Origin: Candidatus Copromonas faecavium (nom. illeg.)
Lineage (GTDB): Bacteria; Bacillota; Clostridia; Lachnospirales; Lachnospiraceae
Length of the DNA stretch: 64,000 nucleotides
Reading direction: 5' to 3'
Assembly (NCBI GenBank): GCA_018712915.1
Contig: DVGC01000006.1
Location: 48,913-112,912 of the forward strand
Shown: positions 1-8,330 of the stretch, one piece after another
Position numbering within the stretch: the stretch's first letter is position 1
Layout of the letters: every line of letters starts with the position of its first letter
Made by a program: the position numbers and the translations under genes
The notes under the pieces: generated by a model
What the model saw: the letters and a program-made list of their open reading frames with translations, nothing else
The model's database searches: none
What the model was told of the DNA's origin: nothing

Positions 1-410
1 GAAAAATTGAAACGCTGAATGATGTCGGACTTTCCTATATTAAACTGGGACAGCCGTCTACGGAGCTTTCCGGCGGTGAGGCCCAGAGAATCAAGCTGGC
101 AACTGAGCTTTCCAGGAGGGGAACGGGAAAAACCATCTATATTCTGGACGAGCCTACAACAGGACTCCATTTTGCGGATGTTCATAAGCTGGTGGAAATT
201 CTCAGACGTCTGTCTGACGGCGGGAATACGGTTGTCGTCATTGAGCACAATCTGGATGTGATTAAGACGGCTGATTATATCATTGACATGGGCCCGGAGG
301 GAGGCGACCGGGGCGGCACGGTTATTGTACAGGGAACTCCGGAACAGATTGCCCGGTGCCCGGATTCCTATACGGGACAGTATGTCAAGAAATATCTGAA
401 AAAGCATTAA
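1..410 (+). CDS. uvrA: UvrABC system protein A, C-terminal end (partial)
   Basis: This is the last 135 or so residues of the excision-repair ATPase UvrA, reading from base 3; the rest lies left of the window. UvrA dimers recognise bulky DNA lesions and load UvrB. The visible part is the second ABC ATPase half: signature motif [13 protein letters not shown], Walker [17 protein letters not shown], the H-loop [10 protein letters not shown], and the typical UvrA ending [11 protein letters not shown] followed by GTPEQIA and [10 protein letters not shown]. The ending is full length and normal. It is followed at once by a palindromic repeat array rather than a conventional terminator. The family assignment is secure. 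Confidence 0.97.
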   Translation, partial: KIETLNDVGLSYIKLGQPSTELSGGEAQRIKLATELSRRGTGKTIYILDEPTTGLHFADVHKLVEILRRLSDGGNTVVVIEHNLDVIKTADYIIDMGPEGGDRGGTVIVQGTPEQIARCPDSYTGQYVKKYLKKH

Positions 411-422
411 AAGCTGTACTTG

Positions 423-720
423 TGGCCGAGGGATATGGTATAATGACCACAGAATGTGGTCATTATACCTGCGCATATCGATTTGTGCGTTTACCGCACA
501 AATTCGAGCGTATCAAACATACCGTGGCCGAAGGCCATGGTATAATGACCACAGAGCGGACGTTATACCTGCGCATGCTGGTTTGTGTGTTTATTATGCA
601 ACACTAGATGCATGAAGTTGTATTATGGCCGAAAGTTATGGGATAGTGGCGAATATTTTGGTGAACTTTGGTTTACGTGTTCATCACATAAATCTGAGCG
701 CATGAGATGGATGATGGCGA
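423..720. repeat. Tandem array of ~102-bp palindromic units (copy A)
   Basis: Units begin with TGGCC at about 423, 525 and 626 (spacing 102 and 101), with a more decayed start near 715. Unit 1 carries a perfect 15-bp inverted repeat, GGTATAATGACCACA at 437-451 against 455-469 with a 3-nt loop, then ATTTGTGCG (481-489) facing CGCACAAAT (495-503) round TTTAC, then a GGCC-GAA-GGCC hairpin at about 521-541. Unit 2 keeps the layout but its arms have drifted, and unit 3 is barely recognisable. The same array recurs at 12321-12575. No protein is evident. The gap from uvrA to iadA otherwise holds nothing I recognise. Confidence 0.85.
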
Positions 721-843
721 GAGTCATAGGACAATAGTCTGCGGGAAAATCAGACGTTTTGGTTTTTGCAGAAGAATTTATGGTAATACACGCCGGCAGG
801 CCGGTGAAAATATTGCAGAATATTGCAGAGAAGGGGGAGTATT

Positions 844-1992
844 ATGCTGCTGATTAAGGGAGCAGAAGTCTATGCACCGGAATATCTGGGAAAGCTGGAT
901 ATTCTTGTGGCAGGGGGAAAAATTGAACGGATTGGCGAGAAACTTCCGGAATATGAGGGCTGTGAGGTAATGGACGGCGAAGGGAAGATTGTAACGCCGG
1001 GAATTATTGACCGGCATGTGCATGTTACAGGAGGCGGAGGAGAGGGAAGCTTCCATACTCAGGCTCCGCCAGTTCAGCTGTCCAGCCTGCTTCAGGGAGG
1101 TGTGACAACGGTAATAGGGCTGCTGGGCACAGATGGAATCAGCAGAAGCGTGGAAAATTTGGTGGCGAAGACAAAGGCACTGAAGGAAGAAGGAATTTCC
1201 GCGTATTGCCTGTGCGGTGCTTATGGATATCCGAGCCCGACCATTACCGGCTCTGTCAGTAAGGATATTATGTTCATCGACGAAATTCTGGGATTGAAGC
1301 TGGCAGTTTCCGACCACAGAGCTCCCAATATTTCTGTTGAAGAGCTGATTCGTCTGGGAAGCGATGTACGGACCGCCGGGATGCTCAGCGGAAAAGCAGG
1401 TTTCATTACGCTTCATATGGGAGACGATGAAAGAGCATTGGAACCGGTATTTGAGGCGCTCAAACGGACTTCCATTCCGGTAAAGACCTTCCAGCCAACT
1501 CATGTGGGCCGTGCGTCAAAGCTGCAGGAAGATGCGTTTAAGCTGGCCAAGATGGGAGGAACGATTGATTTCACCTGTGGTCAGTCAGAAAGCAAATTCC
1601 GCTCAGTTGACGAGTCACTGAAGGCGGCAGCGAGAGCACAGGTTCCCATGGACAAGATTACCATCAGTTCCGACGGACAGGGAAGCTGGTCCAATTATGA
1701 TGCCGATGGAAGACTTGTGGAGATGGGTGTTTCTGATGTGGATACCATATACCGCCAGATCGTTTATGAGGTGAAGACGGCACAAATGCCATTGGCAGAA
1801 GCATTGACCTACGGTACCATTAATGTTGCCAAGGCGCTGGAGCTTTATCCGAAGAAAGGTGTGGTAAGGGAAGGCAGTGACGGTGATCTGCTTTTGCTGA
1901 ACGCAGACTTATCCATGAATGCGGTTATTGCCAATGGAACCGTGATGATGAAAGACGGAGTCCTTCAGAAAAAGGGAACTTACGAAAAATAA
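844..1992 (+). CDS. iadA: Isoaspartyl dipeptidase (beta-aspartyl-peptidase)
   Basis: Zinc-dependent amidohydrolase-superfamily enzyme that hydrolyses beta-aspartyl dipeptides arising from isomerised Asp and Asn residues. Metal-site features are in place: HVH at residues 58-60, the probable carboxylated lysine in KLAVSDHR (Lys152), His191 in TLHMGD, His220 in QPTHVGR, and the aspartate in TISSDGQGS. The 382-residue length is close to the roughly 390 of characterised IadA. The start at 844 is chosen because AAGGGGGAG lies 5-13 nt upstream; an in-frame ATG at 823 lacks such a site. It stands alone, with no obvious terminator, upstream of a purine-rich repeat region. Confidence 0.93.
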   Translation: MLLIKGAEVYAPEYLGKLDILVAGGKIERIGEKLPEYEGCEVMDGEGKIVTPGIIDRHVHVTGGGGEGSFHTQAPPVQLSSLLQGGVTTVIGLLGTDGISRSVENLVAKTKALKEEGISAYCLCGAYGYPSPTITGSVSKDIMFIDEILGLKLAVSDHRAPNISVEELIRLGSDVRTAGMLSGKAGFITLHMGDDERALEPVFEALKRTSIPVKTFQPTHVGRASKLQEDAFKLAKMGGTIDFTCGQSESKFRSVDESLKAAARAQVPMDKITISSDGQGSWSNYDADGRLVEMGVSDVDTIYRQIVYEVKTAQMPLAEALTYGTINVAKALELYPKKGVVREGSDGDLLLLNADLSMNAVIANGTVMMKDGVLQKKGTYEK

Positions 1993-2109
1993 GATTAAAA
2001 TTTATATTGAGAAAAGCGCTGGCCTGCGCTGGATAAAGCTGTCCCGGGACATTCCCAGGGCAGCTTTATAGGATGCGGGGAAGAGGAAATTTCCGCGAAA
2101 AGCCGGGGA

Positions 2110-2437
2110 TTTCTGGGAGAGAGTCTTCCTGGGAAGGATAGGTATTTCCGGGAGGTGAAGGAAATTTTCACGGGAAGATGATGCTTCTGGGAAGGGATGG
2201 GGATTTTTGAGAGAAATCGGGAATTACCGAGAGAAGAGAGGTGCTTCCGGAAGGGACCAGATACTTTTGGAAGGGGGCGGGGACTTCTGGGAGAGGATGG
2301 ATATTTGGGGGAGAGATAGGAATTCCTGGGAGAAGAGAGGTGCTTCTGGAAGGAGCCGGATATTTTTGGAAGGGGCCGGGGACTTCTGGGAGGAGATTGG
2401 ATATTTTGGGGAGGAGTAGGCATTCCCAAGAAAGGAT
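2110..2437. repeat. Purine-rich 20-bp minisatellite with ~99-bp higher-order period
   Basis: The + strand is a run of degenerate ~20-bp units of the form GGANTTCTGGGAGAGGATN. From about 2240 five successive units form a 99-bp block that is then repeated: GAAGAGAGGTGCTTC begins at 2233 and again at 2332, and the four units after it match position by position. Units further left (2110-2230) are more diverged. Purines dominate the + strand. Since 99 is a multiple of three, frames stay open across it, but no ribosome binding site or codon bias supports a protein. It fills the iadA-guaA gap up to the guaA promoter. Confidence 0.85.
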
Positions 2438-2472
2438 GAATTTGAGAGACGAGCGGGTCTGACACTTTGTCC

Positions 2473-2501
2473 TTGCATTGGAGACAGATATTGCGTATAA
2501 T
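2473..2501 (+). promoter_or_regulatory. Probable sigmaA promoter of guaA
   Basis: TTGCAT (2473-2478), 17-nt spacer, TATAAT (2496-2501). Transcription would start near 2508, giving an ~86-nt leader before the guaA ATG. The leader has some imperfect inverted sequence (CGGGA 2511-2515 with TCCCG 2543-2547), but no riboswitch consensus that I recognise. Confidence 0.7.
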
Positions 2502-2593
2502 GGGGGATATCGGGAGCCTGAATGTGGAGAAATGGCCGGTATTCCCGTATATTGCCACATGCGAAAGACAGTTTACCCTACAGGAGGAATTCG

Positions 2594-4138
2594 ATGAATC
2601 AGGAAAAGATTGTTGTGATTGACTTTGGCGGACAGTATAATCAGCTGGTTGCCCGCCGTGTCCGCGAATGTCACGTATATTGTGAGATTTATTCTTACAA
2701 AACGGATTTAGAGCAGATTAAGGCGATGAAGCCCATGGGAATCATTCTTACGGGCGGTCCCAACAGCTGCTATGAGGAAGGGGCGGCATCCTGCGGAAAA
2801 GAGCTGTTTGAGCTGGGGATTCCGGTACTTGGGCTTTGCTATGGAGCTCAGCTGATGATGCATGTTCTTGGCGGCCATGTATGTAAGGCACCGGTTCGTG
2901 AATATGGAAAGATTGAAGTGACTGTGGATAAATCCAGCAAGCTGTTTGGAGATGTGTCTGAAAAGACGATCTGCTGGATGAGCCATAATGATTATATTGA
3001 AACAATTGCGCCTGGGTTCCGGATCGTGGCGCATACAAAGGACTGCCCGGTGGCAGCAGCAGAAAACGAGGAAAAGAAGCTGTACGCCATTCAGTTCCAT
3101 CCCGAGGTACTTCATACTCAGGAAGGAACCAAAATGCTGCATAATTTTATTTATCAGGTATGCGGATGCTCCGGAACATGGAAGATGGATGCCTTTGTGG
3201 AGAACAGCGTAAAAGCGATTCGGGAGAAGGTAGGAAGCGGCCGGGTGCTTTGTGCTCTGTCCGGCGGTGTGGATTCATCGGTGGCTGCCGTCATGCTTTC
3301 CAAAGCAGTGGGCGATCAGCTGACATGTGTGTTTGTGGATCATGGTCTGCTGCGGAAAAATGAGGGGGACGAGGTAGAAGAAGTCTTTGGACCCAAGGGA
3401 CCGTATCAGTTAAATTTCATCCGCGTGAATGCTCAGCAGAGATTTTATGATAAGTTAAAAGGCGTTGAGGAGCCGGAGAAAAAGAGAAAGATTATTGGTG
3501 AAGAATTTATCCGGGTGTTTGAGGAAGAGGCAAAGAAAATCGGAGCCGTGGACTTCCTTGTTCAGGGAACCATTTATCCGGATGTGGTAGAAAGCGGTCT
3601 TGGCGGAGAGTCAGCTGTTATCAAGTCTCATCATAATGTGGGAGGTCTTCCTGATTATGTTGATTTCAAGGAGATTATTGAACCGCTTCGGGATTTGTTT
3701 AAAGATGAGGTCCGTAAGGTTGGACTGGAGCTTGGAATTCCTGAGAAGCTGGTGTTCAGACAGCCGTTTCCTGGCCCGGGGCTTGGTATCCGGATTATCG
3801 GCGAGGTAACGCCGGAGAAGGTGCAGATTGTTCAGGATGCGGATGCAATTTACCGGGAGGAGATTGCCAAGGCCGGACTGGACCGCAGCATCGGCCAGTA
3901 TTTTGCGGCTCTGACCAATATGCGCTCCGTTGGTGTTATGGGTGATGAGCGTACTTATGATTACGCTGTGGCGCTGCGTGCGGTGAATACCATTGATTTT
4001 ATGACTGCTGAAGCTGCCCAGATTCCGTGGGAGGTTCTGGGACGTGTGGCCAACCGGATTGTGAATGAAGTCAAGCATGTCAACAGAGTTCTGTACGACT
4101 GCACGGGGAAACCGCCGGCGACGATTGAGTTTGAATAA
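2594..4138 (+). CDS. guaA: GMP synthase (glutamine-hydrolysing)
   Basis: Cytosolic enzyme converting XMP, glutamine and ATP to GMP in de novo purine synthesis. The N-terminal class I glutaminase carries the nucleophile Cys82 in VLGLCYGAQ and the histidine-glutamate pair in QFHPEV. The central ATP pyrophosphatase domain has the P-loop [12 protein letters not shown], and the C-terminal dimerisation domain ends in the characteristic PPATIEFE. The length of 514 residues is standard. The start at 2594 follows AGGAGGA by 5 nt; an upstream in-frame start at 2522 has no ribosome binding site. A hairpin terminator follows. The gene 3' end abuts a decayed integrase, as is known for guaA-linked genomic islands. 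Confidence 0.98.
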   Translation: MNQEKIVVIDFGGQYNQLVARRVRECHVYCEIYSYKTDLEQIKAMKPMGIILTGGPNSCYEEGAASCGKELFELGIPVLGLCYGAQLMMHVLGGHVCKAPVREYGKIEVTVDKSSKLFGDVSEKTICWMSHNDYIETIAPGFRIVAHTKDCPVAAAENEEKKLYAIQFHPEVLHTQEGTKMLHNFIYQVCGCSGTWKMDAFVENSVKAIREKVGSGRVLCALSGGVDSSVAAVMLSKAVGDQLTCVFVDHGLLRKNEGDEVEEVFGPKGPYQLNFIRVNAQQRFYDKLKGVEEPEKKRKIIGEEFIRVFEEEAKKIGAVDFLVQGTIYPDVVESGLGGESAVIKSHHNVGGLPDYVDFKEIIEPLRDLFKDEVRKVGLELGIPEKLVFRQPFPGPGLGIRIIGEVTPEKVQIVQDADAIYREEIAKAGLDRSIGQYFAALTNMRSVGVMGDERTYDYAVALRAVNTIDFMTAEAAQIPWEVLGRVANRIVNEVKHVNRVLYDCTGKPPATIEFE

Positions 4139-4147
4139 GTGTAATAA

Positions 4148-4192
4148 CCCTGATTTTCCTTGTAAATAAAGGAAAGTCAGGGCTTATTTTTT
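4148..4192 (+). terminator. Rho-independent terminator of guaA
   Basis: CCCTGATTTTCCTT (4148-4161) pairs with AAGGAAAGTCAGGG (4169-4182) with one wobble, followed by a T-rich tract. It sits 10 nt after the guaA stop. Confidence 0.85.
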
Positions 4193-4218
4193 GAAAGTGT
4201 ACCAAAAGTGTACCACCT

Positions 4219-5301
4219 TTACGAATTTGGGCTGATATTGGCATTTTGCCACGCTGCCGGTAAAAGGTATTCGGCGGACCCGTCCTGTAGCTGCTGGGCC
4301 ACATTGCCATGGACTTCCGGATAAAGGTGACCGTACAGATGCAGGGGGGTGCACCTTTTCGTGCCCCAGCCGCTCCGATACGGCCAGGATGGAGAAGTCC
4401 ATGTGTATGAGCTGGCTGGCATGTGAACGGCGGATATCTTGCGGCCGGATCCACTTCACGTCTCCGTCTTTGGTTCCACGTATCATTTCATGCTCAAAGA
4501 ATGATTTGGTATAAGGGAAAATCCGATCGTGCTTATGGAGGCCGTAGAGCCGTTCTGTATAGTTTCTAATCTCGTCCCGCAGAAATTCCAGGATAGATAC
4601 GATACGGACGATCTTGGGCGTTTTGGGCGGCGTCACAACATCCTTTCCACGGATATGCTGGTATGATTTGTTTACATTGATGGTGCAGTTCTTGAAATCT
4701 ATATCCCCGTATTCCAAGGCCAGTAGCTCCCCTATGCGCAAACCGGTGTAGTACAGAATGAGAAATCCGGCTCTGGCCTGGGGCTTATCAGAAACCTTCC
4801 CCAGGAACTTCTTAAACTCGTCCGTAGTCCAGAACTGCATTTCATCCGCATGTCCTTTCCCTATGCTCCCGGCTTTACGGCAGGGGTTCTCTTTCAAATT
4901 GCAGTATCAGACAGCATAGTTCATAATAGCGGATAGCTGGTTGGTTTTGGTTCTAAGGTAAGTTTCAGAATAGGGCTTGCCGTTTTGGTTCCGGTAAGAT
5001 ATGAGGCTGTTTTGTCATTTTCGCACATGGGCCGGTGTGAAAAGTTGCCCGATAAAGTGCCTTTAAAAGTGCCGTATCGCTTGGAAAAACGCTTTTCTGC
5101 CGGTTCAATTTGTGATAACGGTATCTTCTCGAAGAAGGGTAACAGCTCCTTGTCTATGACGTACTGCTTCTGGGTGGGGGTATGCTTCCGGAGCCGGTGT
5201 TTTTGTTTCCTGCCAAACGCGATAGAGATTCTCTTATAAGCGGAGGACGGAGTGATTTTTCGTATTCCTCTTTTCTTGTCTGCTTGCTGTCTTTTATACA
5301 A
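4219..5301 (-). pseudogene. Decayed tyrosine recombinase (ICE/phage-type integrase)
   Basis: Remnant of a site-specific integrase reading towards guaA. Recognisable pieces, in order: an N-terminal SAM-like segment (KHTPTQKQYVIDKELLPFF) at about 5130-5190; then, in another frame, TYLRTKTNQLSAIMNYAV, ended by a stop near 4915; then the catalytic domain from about 4840 with TGLRIGELLALEYGDIDF and RSHASQLIHM. The tyrosine region (LYGHLYPEVHGNVAQQL) is reachable only after another frameshift near 4345. The box II histidine is replaced (QDIRR where HDLRH is usual). Several frameshifts, a stop and the lost histidine show it is inactive. Its place at the guaA 3' end fits insertion of an element there. 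Confidence 0.88.
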
Positions 5302-5456
5302 TGCATTTATGCGAGGTATTTTTAAGTCTTAGTGTATTGTAAATTCTCTCCCTCTTTTCCGCTTCTGACTTTCAATTCAGTTTGATTCGGTGAATAATCA
5401 TATAGCCTCCATCGGCCAGCGCTTGGGCTGCTTATAGAATGGGATGAGATTCGTTA

Positions 5457-5485
5457 TTTACAAATCGTATTATATAATATATAAT
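5457..5485 (+). promoter_or_regulatory. Probable promoter of the HTH protein gene
   Basis: TTTACA (5457-5462), exact 17-nt spacer, TATAAT (5480-5485), in a strongly AT-rich stretch. The expected start site (about 5492) falls inside the perfect dyad at 5487-5507. The segment 5302-5456 upstream holds nothing I recognise. Confidence 0.65.
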
Positions 5486-5486
5486 A

Positions 5487-5507
5487 ATTGTATTGATTCA
5501 ATACAAT
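5487..5507. promoter_or_regulatory. Perfect 21-bp inverted repeat, likely operator
   Basis: Arms ATTGTATTGA (5487-5496) and TCAATACAAT (5498-5507) are exact reverse complements round one central base. The dyad begins one base after the -10 box and covers the predicted transcription start, a classic repressor position. The next gene encodes a helix-turn-helix protein, so autoregulation is plausible but not shown. Confidence 0.6.
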
Positions 5508-5546
5508 TATTGGTTTGCTGCAACGATTGAAAGGAAGGCTGACGAA

Positions 5547-7022
5547 GTGGACTACCATGCCAAGATTGCTTATATCAATCAGCATATGCTGACTAAAAGA
5601 GACGTTTTGAAATCTCTGGAAAAGTATCGGGAACATTGTGAAACAACCCAGGAGGAGGGCTGGTCTGAGAATAAGCGGAATGTGATCTTGGATCTGCTGG
5701 AAAGGTTTTCTTATTGTCTGAATCAAATGCATTTTCCGGATATTCAATCGGCTGACTGGCTCTACCAGTATTTCTGGAAAGCAGACGGAATTGTCCTGCT
5801 CCTCGAACGCTGTGACGAGTTGGAGTGCGATAAAAATGGAGAAATCACATCCATGACATGCTCGGATTCCATTGTTTTTGCCGAGATGAAATGTAATTAT
5901 CTTACGGTTGAGGAATATGCAGAAAAATATCATGTGACAACGACTGCGGTAAGGCAGTGGATACGCAGGGGAAAGCTTCGCAGCGCTGTGAAAGCAGGGC
6001 GGGATTGGCTGATTCCGGAGCTGGCCGATCGTCCTCAAAGAGGATACGAACCAGTGACTTATTGTTGGGAATATCTTCCGGAAAGTGTGATACAGGAGTT
6101 TCCATTTTTAAATGAGCGTTTTGAAATATTTATTATTCAGAATGATAAGGATAAAACAAAGTTTGACGTGATTTTGAAAAACAGATATGGAAAAGCCTGT
6201 GAAAAACGGCAGCTTAATGTTAAGGAGCGAGAAAAACTGGAAATAGCATTGATTTCTGAGCCCTCTGTTCAGGCAAAAGAGCTGTATCAGGAGATCGTAT
6301 ACGTTCCGGAAAAAGAAAGCAGAAGTTATCTTTATGGAGGGGAAATTATGGAGGAAAAGAGATATGAAAACTATCAGGAAATGCTGAATATGTTAAAGGA
6401 AAATTATCTGGAAATCTCCACGTCGAATTTCTTTTATGATGAGGATGGAATGCTGGTTTGGGGCTTTTCTGCGAAACTGCTGCGATGGAACGATGATGAG
6501 AATATGGAGCCTGAGGACAGTTCTGAAAATGAGATGGAGGACGCTTCGGAGTGCGATGAGCAGGAAGCGGGGGATCTGGAAAAGATTGCCTGGATGAGCA
6601 ATGGAACCGTTATTCCGGCAGAAACGGATTTTATGGATGCACAATGTGCGTATCATTCGGCTGCAGAGCTTTGTGACAGTATATCGGGGGATATGCTCAG
6701 TGCCTATTTGGCGGTTGCCGATGAAGGTCAAGGGATAAAAGAGGAGATTTTGAAAGAACTGGATCTGCCAGAGGACGATTCTTATGAATCTTCTATTTTA
6801 TATATTCAGGATATGGATTCCAGATGTTTACAGGATTTGAAGACATTCCTGGAAGTTTTTGATTTTGTACTTGAAGGAATTCCGGCAAAGAACTGCAGAT
6901 TGGCTATTTGCCTGATGAATTGGGAAAGAGAAAGCCAAAAGGTAAAAATTTTTCTGGAGTGCGGATGGAAAATACGAAGCATTGACCAGGCATCAGTGCT
7001 GATGTATCGAAAGATAGGGTGA
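5547..7022 (+). CDS. Helix-turn-helix protein with possible GNAT-like C-terminus, function unknown
   Basis: I do not recognise this 491-residue protein as a named family. Residues 118-158 (YLTVEEYAEKYHVTTTAVRQ, then RRGKLRSAVKAGRDWLIP) look like an excisionase/MerR-type winged helix-turn-helix that could bind DNA. Residues about 315-345 are strongly acidic and look like a linker. The last 140 residues (ILYIQDM, then FLECGWKIRS and VLMYRKI) have the rhythm of a degenerate GNAT acetyltransferase fold, without a clear acetyl-CoA loop; this is inference. The GTG start at 5547 is preferred because AAGGAAGG lies 8 nt upstream; an in-frame TTG at 5493 lies within the operator-like dyad and has no ribosome site. 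It sits between the integrase remnant and a toxin-like peptide. Confidence 0.7.
   Translation: MDYHAKIAYINQHMLTKRDVLKSLEKYREHCETTQEEGWSENKRNVILDLLERFSYCLNQMHFPDIQSADWLYQYFWKADGIVLLLERCDELECDKNGEITSMTCSDSIVFAEMKCNYLTVEEYAEKYHVTTTAVRQWIRRGKLRSAVKAGRDWLIPELADRPQRGYEPVTYCWEYLPESVIQEFPFLNERFEIFIIQNDKDKTKFDVILKNRYGKACEKRQLNVKEREKLEIALISEPSVQAKELYQEIVYVPEKESRSYLYGGEIMEEKRYENYQEMLNMLKENYLEISTSNFFYDEDGMLVWGFSAKLLRWNDDENMEPEDSSENEMEDASECDEQEAGDLEKIAWMSNGTVIPAETDFMDAQCAYHSAAELCDSISGDMLSAYLAVADEGQGIKEEILKELDLPEDDSYESSILYIQDMDSRCLQDLKTFLEVFDFVLEGIPAKNCRLAICLMNWERESQKVKIFLECGWKIRSIDQASVLMYRKIG
6336..6350 (+). promoter_or_regulatory. Internal ribosome binding site and in-frame ATG
   Basis: Inside the HTH gene, GGAGGGG (6336-6342) stands 5 nt before an in-frame ATG at 6348, stronger than the signal at the annotated start. 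Initiation here would make a separate 224-residue product with the acidic linker and the GNAT-like part but no HTH. Confidence 0.4.
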
Positions 7023-7052
7023 AGCCGGAAGTTTCATAGAGAGGGGCAGATC

Positions 7053-7142
7053 ATGGTTACTTATTCTGATTTGATCCAGTTTTGTCTGCTGCTTGTGACG
7101 CTGGTGGGTTTATGCTATACGATTTTCGGAGGGAAAAAATAG
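7053..7142 (+). CDS. Holin-like toxin peptide (Hol_Tox type), 29 aa
   Basis: A 29-residue peptide starting MVTYSDLIQFCLLLVTLVGL and ending GGKK. It is one hydrophobic helix with a short charged tail. The opening MVTYSDLI is typical of the small putative holin-like toxins found in Firmicute accessory DNA, related in type to TxpA/BsrG type I toxins that act at the membrane. GAGAGGGG lies about 6-13 nt upstream. It follows the HTH gene by 30 nt and may share its transcript. A type I antitoxin would be an antisense RNA over the 3' region (about 7140-7290), where I see suitable AT-rich sequence but no certain promoter. The family call rests on motif memory. Confidence 0.6.
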   Translation: MVTYSDLIQFCLLLVTLVGLCYTIFGGKK

Positions 7143-7325
7143 TACCGTTTTTTCGCGGCAGGTGATGGCTGAAAAGCATCTGACTGGTTCGTTTATAAAA
7201 GCCATAAGCATGTATTGAAAGAACCCACCACAATAACCATCGTATAAATATTTTCTATTTGACGAAATTTTGCTGACAAGAGTACAATGAAACAAACGAA
7301 AAGGTTTAGATAAGGAGCGATAAAT

Positions 7326-7943
7326 ATGGCAAAAGTAGTTGTAAATGCAGTTGGGGATCAGTGTCCGGTTCCTGTTGTAAAGGCAAATAAAGCGTTAAAG
7401 GAAATGACTGAGCCGGGAACGCTGGAAGTTCAGGTGGACAACGAGACGGCGGTTCAGAATCTTTGCCGTCTTGCGGACAGCAAGAAGCTGAAGGCCTTTG
7501 CAGAGAAGAAGGAGGACAAGCTTTTTGTGGTGACGATCCAGGTGGATCAGCTGCCGGAGGAGAGCAGCGAGGATGAAAATATTTCCTGCTATGTTCCGGG
7601 ACATAAGAAGAATACAGTGGTTGCCATTGCATCCGATCATATGGGACATGGGAACGAGGAACTGGGGAAAATTCTGATGAAGAGCTTCATTTTTGCCCTG
7701 ACTCAGCTGGATGACCTTCCCCAGACGATTCTGTTCTACAATGGCGGAGCGACTCTGACGACAGAGGGTTCCCAGTCTTTGGAGGATTTAAAGACGCTGG
7801 AAGCGCAGGGAGTGGAGATCCTTACCTGCGGAACCTGTCTGGACTTCTACGGACTTAAGGATAAACTGGCAGTTGGACAGGTTTCCAATATGTATACCAT
7901 TGTGGAAAAGTTAAATAACGCAGACAACATTATTAAACAGTAA
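7326..7943 (+). CDS. yedF: YedF, sulfurtransferase-like selenium metabolism protein
   Basis: A 205-residue two-domain protein. Residues 1-75 are a TusA/SirA-like domain with the CPxP motif (GDQCPVPVVKA, Cys13). The remainder is a DsrE-like domain with the cysteine pair TCGTCLDFYG near residue 170. This architecture defines the YedF family, which genomically tracks with selenium use; its biochemical role is not settled. The CPxP cysteine is encoded by TGT here, so it is not a selenocysteine version. RBS AAGGAG lies 8 nt before the ATG. It is monocistronic with its own terminator, and no selD or selA is visible in the window. Confidence 0.9.
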   Translation: MAKVVVNAVGDQCPVPVVKANKALKEMTEPGTLEVQVDNETAVQNLCRLADSKKLKAFAEKKEDKLFVVTIQVDQLPEESSEDENISCYVPGHKKNTVVAIASDHMGHGNEELGKILMKSFIFALTQLDDLPQTILFYNGGATLTTEGSQSLEDLKTLEAQGVEILTCGTCLDFYGLKDKLAVGQVSNMYTIVEKLNNADNIIKQ

Positions 7944-7953
7944 GACATGAAAT

Positions 7954-8006
7954 ACCCCGGCGGTGCCCGAAAGCGATGCTTTTGAGAAACGCCGGGGCAT
8001 TTTTTT
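7954..8006 (+). terminator. Terminator after yedF
   Basis: ACCCCGGCG (7954-7962) pairs with CGCCGGGGC (7990-7998) and is followed by seven T. The rest of the yedF-nucleotidyltransferase gap (8007-8262) holds nothing I recognise. Confidence 0.85.
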
Positions 8007-8262
8007 GAATATTATGACATGTCCCCAGAAGAATTATTTTTGTCACAGAAGGGCAGCGGGAAATGAGAAATTCAGGGTCTGACGATGATGTCAATCGTGC
8101 TGACACATGAAAATCAGACATGGAGGATTCTAAACAGTCGTGTTAATCGTTTCTCAGGATACCGATGTCCGGCTGGGAGACGGATTGCTTTTCGCTGGTA
8201 TAGAAGATGGAGAGGGGGATAAAATTTCATTTTTGGGAGAATGAAGAGGATGGAAGAATCAA

Positions 8263-8291
8263 TTGAAATCGACGTTGTCTTATGGTATCAT
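8263..8291 (+). promoter_or_regulatory. Promoter of the nucleotidyltransferase gene
   Basis: TTGAAA (8263-8268), 17-nt spacer, TATCAT (8286-8291), about 33 nt before an AGGAGGA ribosome site. Confidence 0.55.
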
Positions 8292-8330
8292 TAGTAACAG
8301 ATGAAATACGAAACAGGAGGAAGCGCTGCA

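Noticed and set aside
410..720. CRISPR array
   Set aside because: Units of ~102 bp are adjacent without unique spacers, and there are no cas genes.
2207..2419. Glycine/tryptophan-rich open frames over the minisatellite
   Set aside because: They exist in several frames and both strands only because the repeat lacks stops; no ribosome site or family match.
2470..2593. Possible purine riboswitch in the guaA leader (CGTATAATGGGGGATAT resembles the J1/2 region)
   Set aside because: The TATAAT is better explained as the -10 box, the conserved J2/3 TTTCTACC is absent and no closing P1 stem can be drawn.
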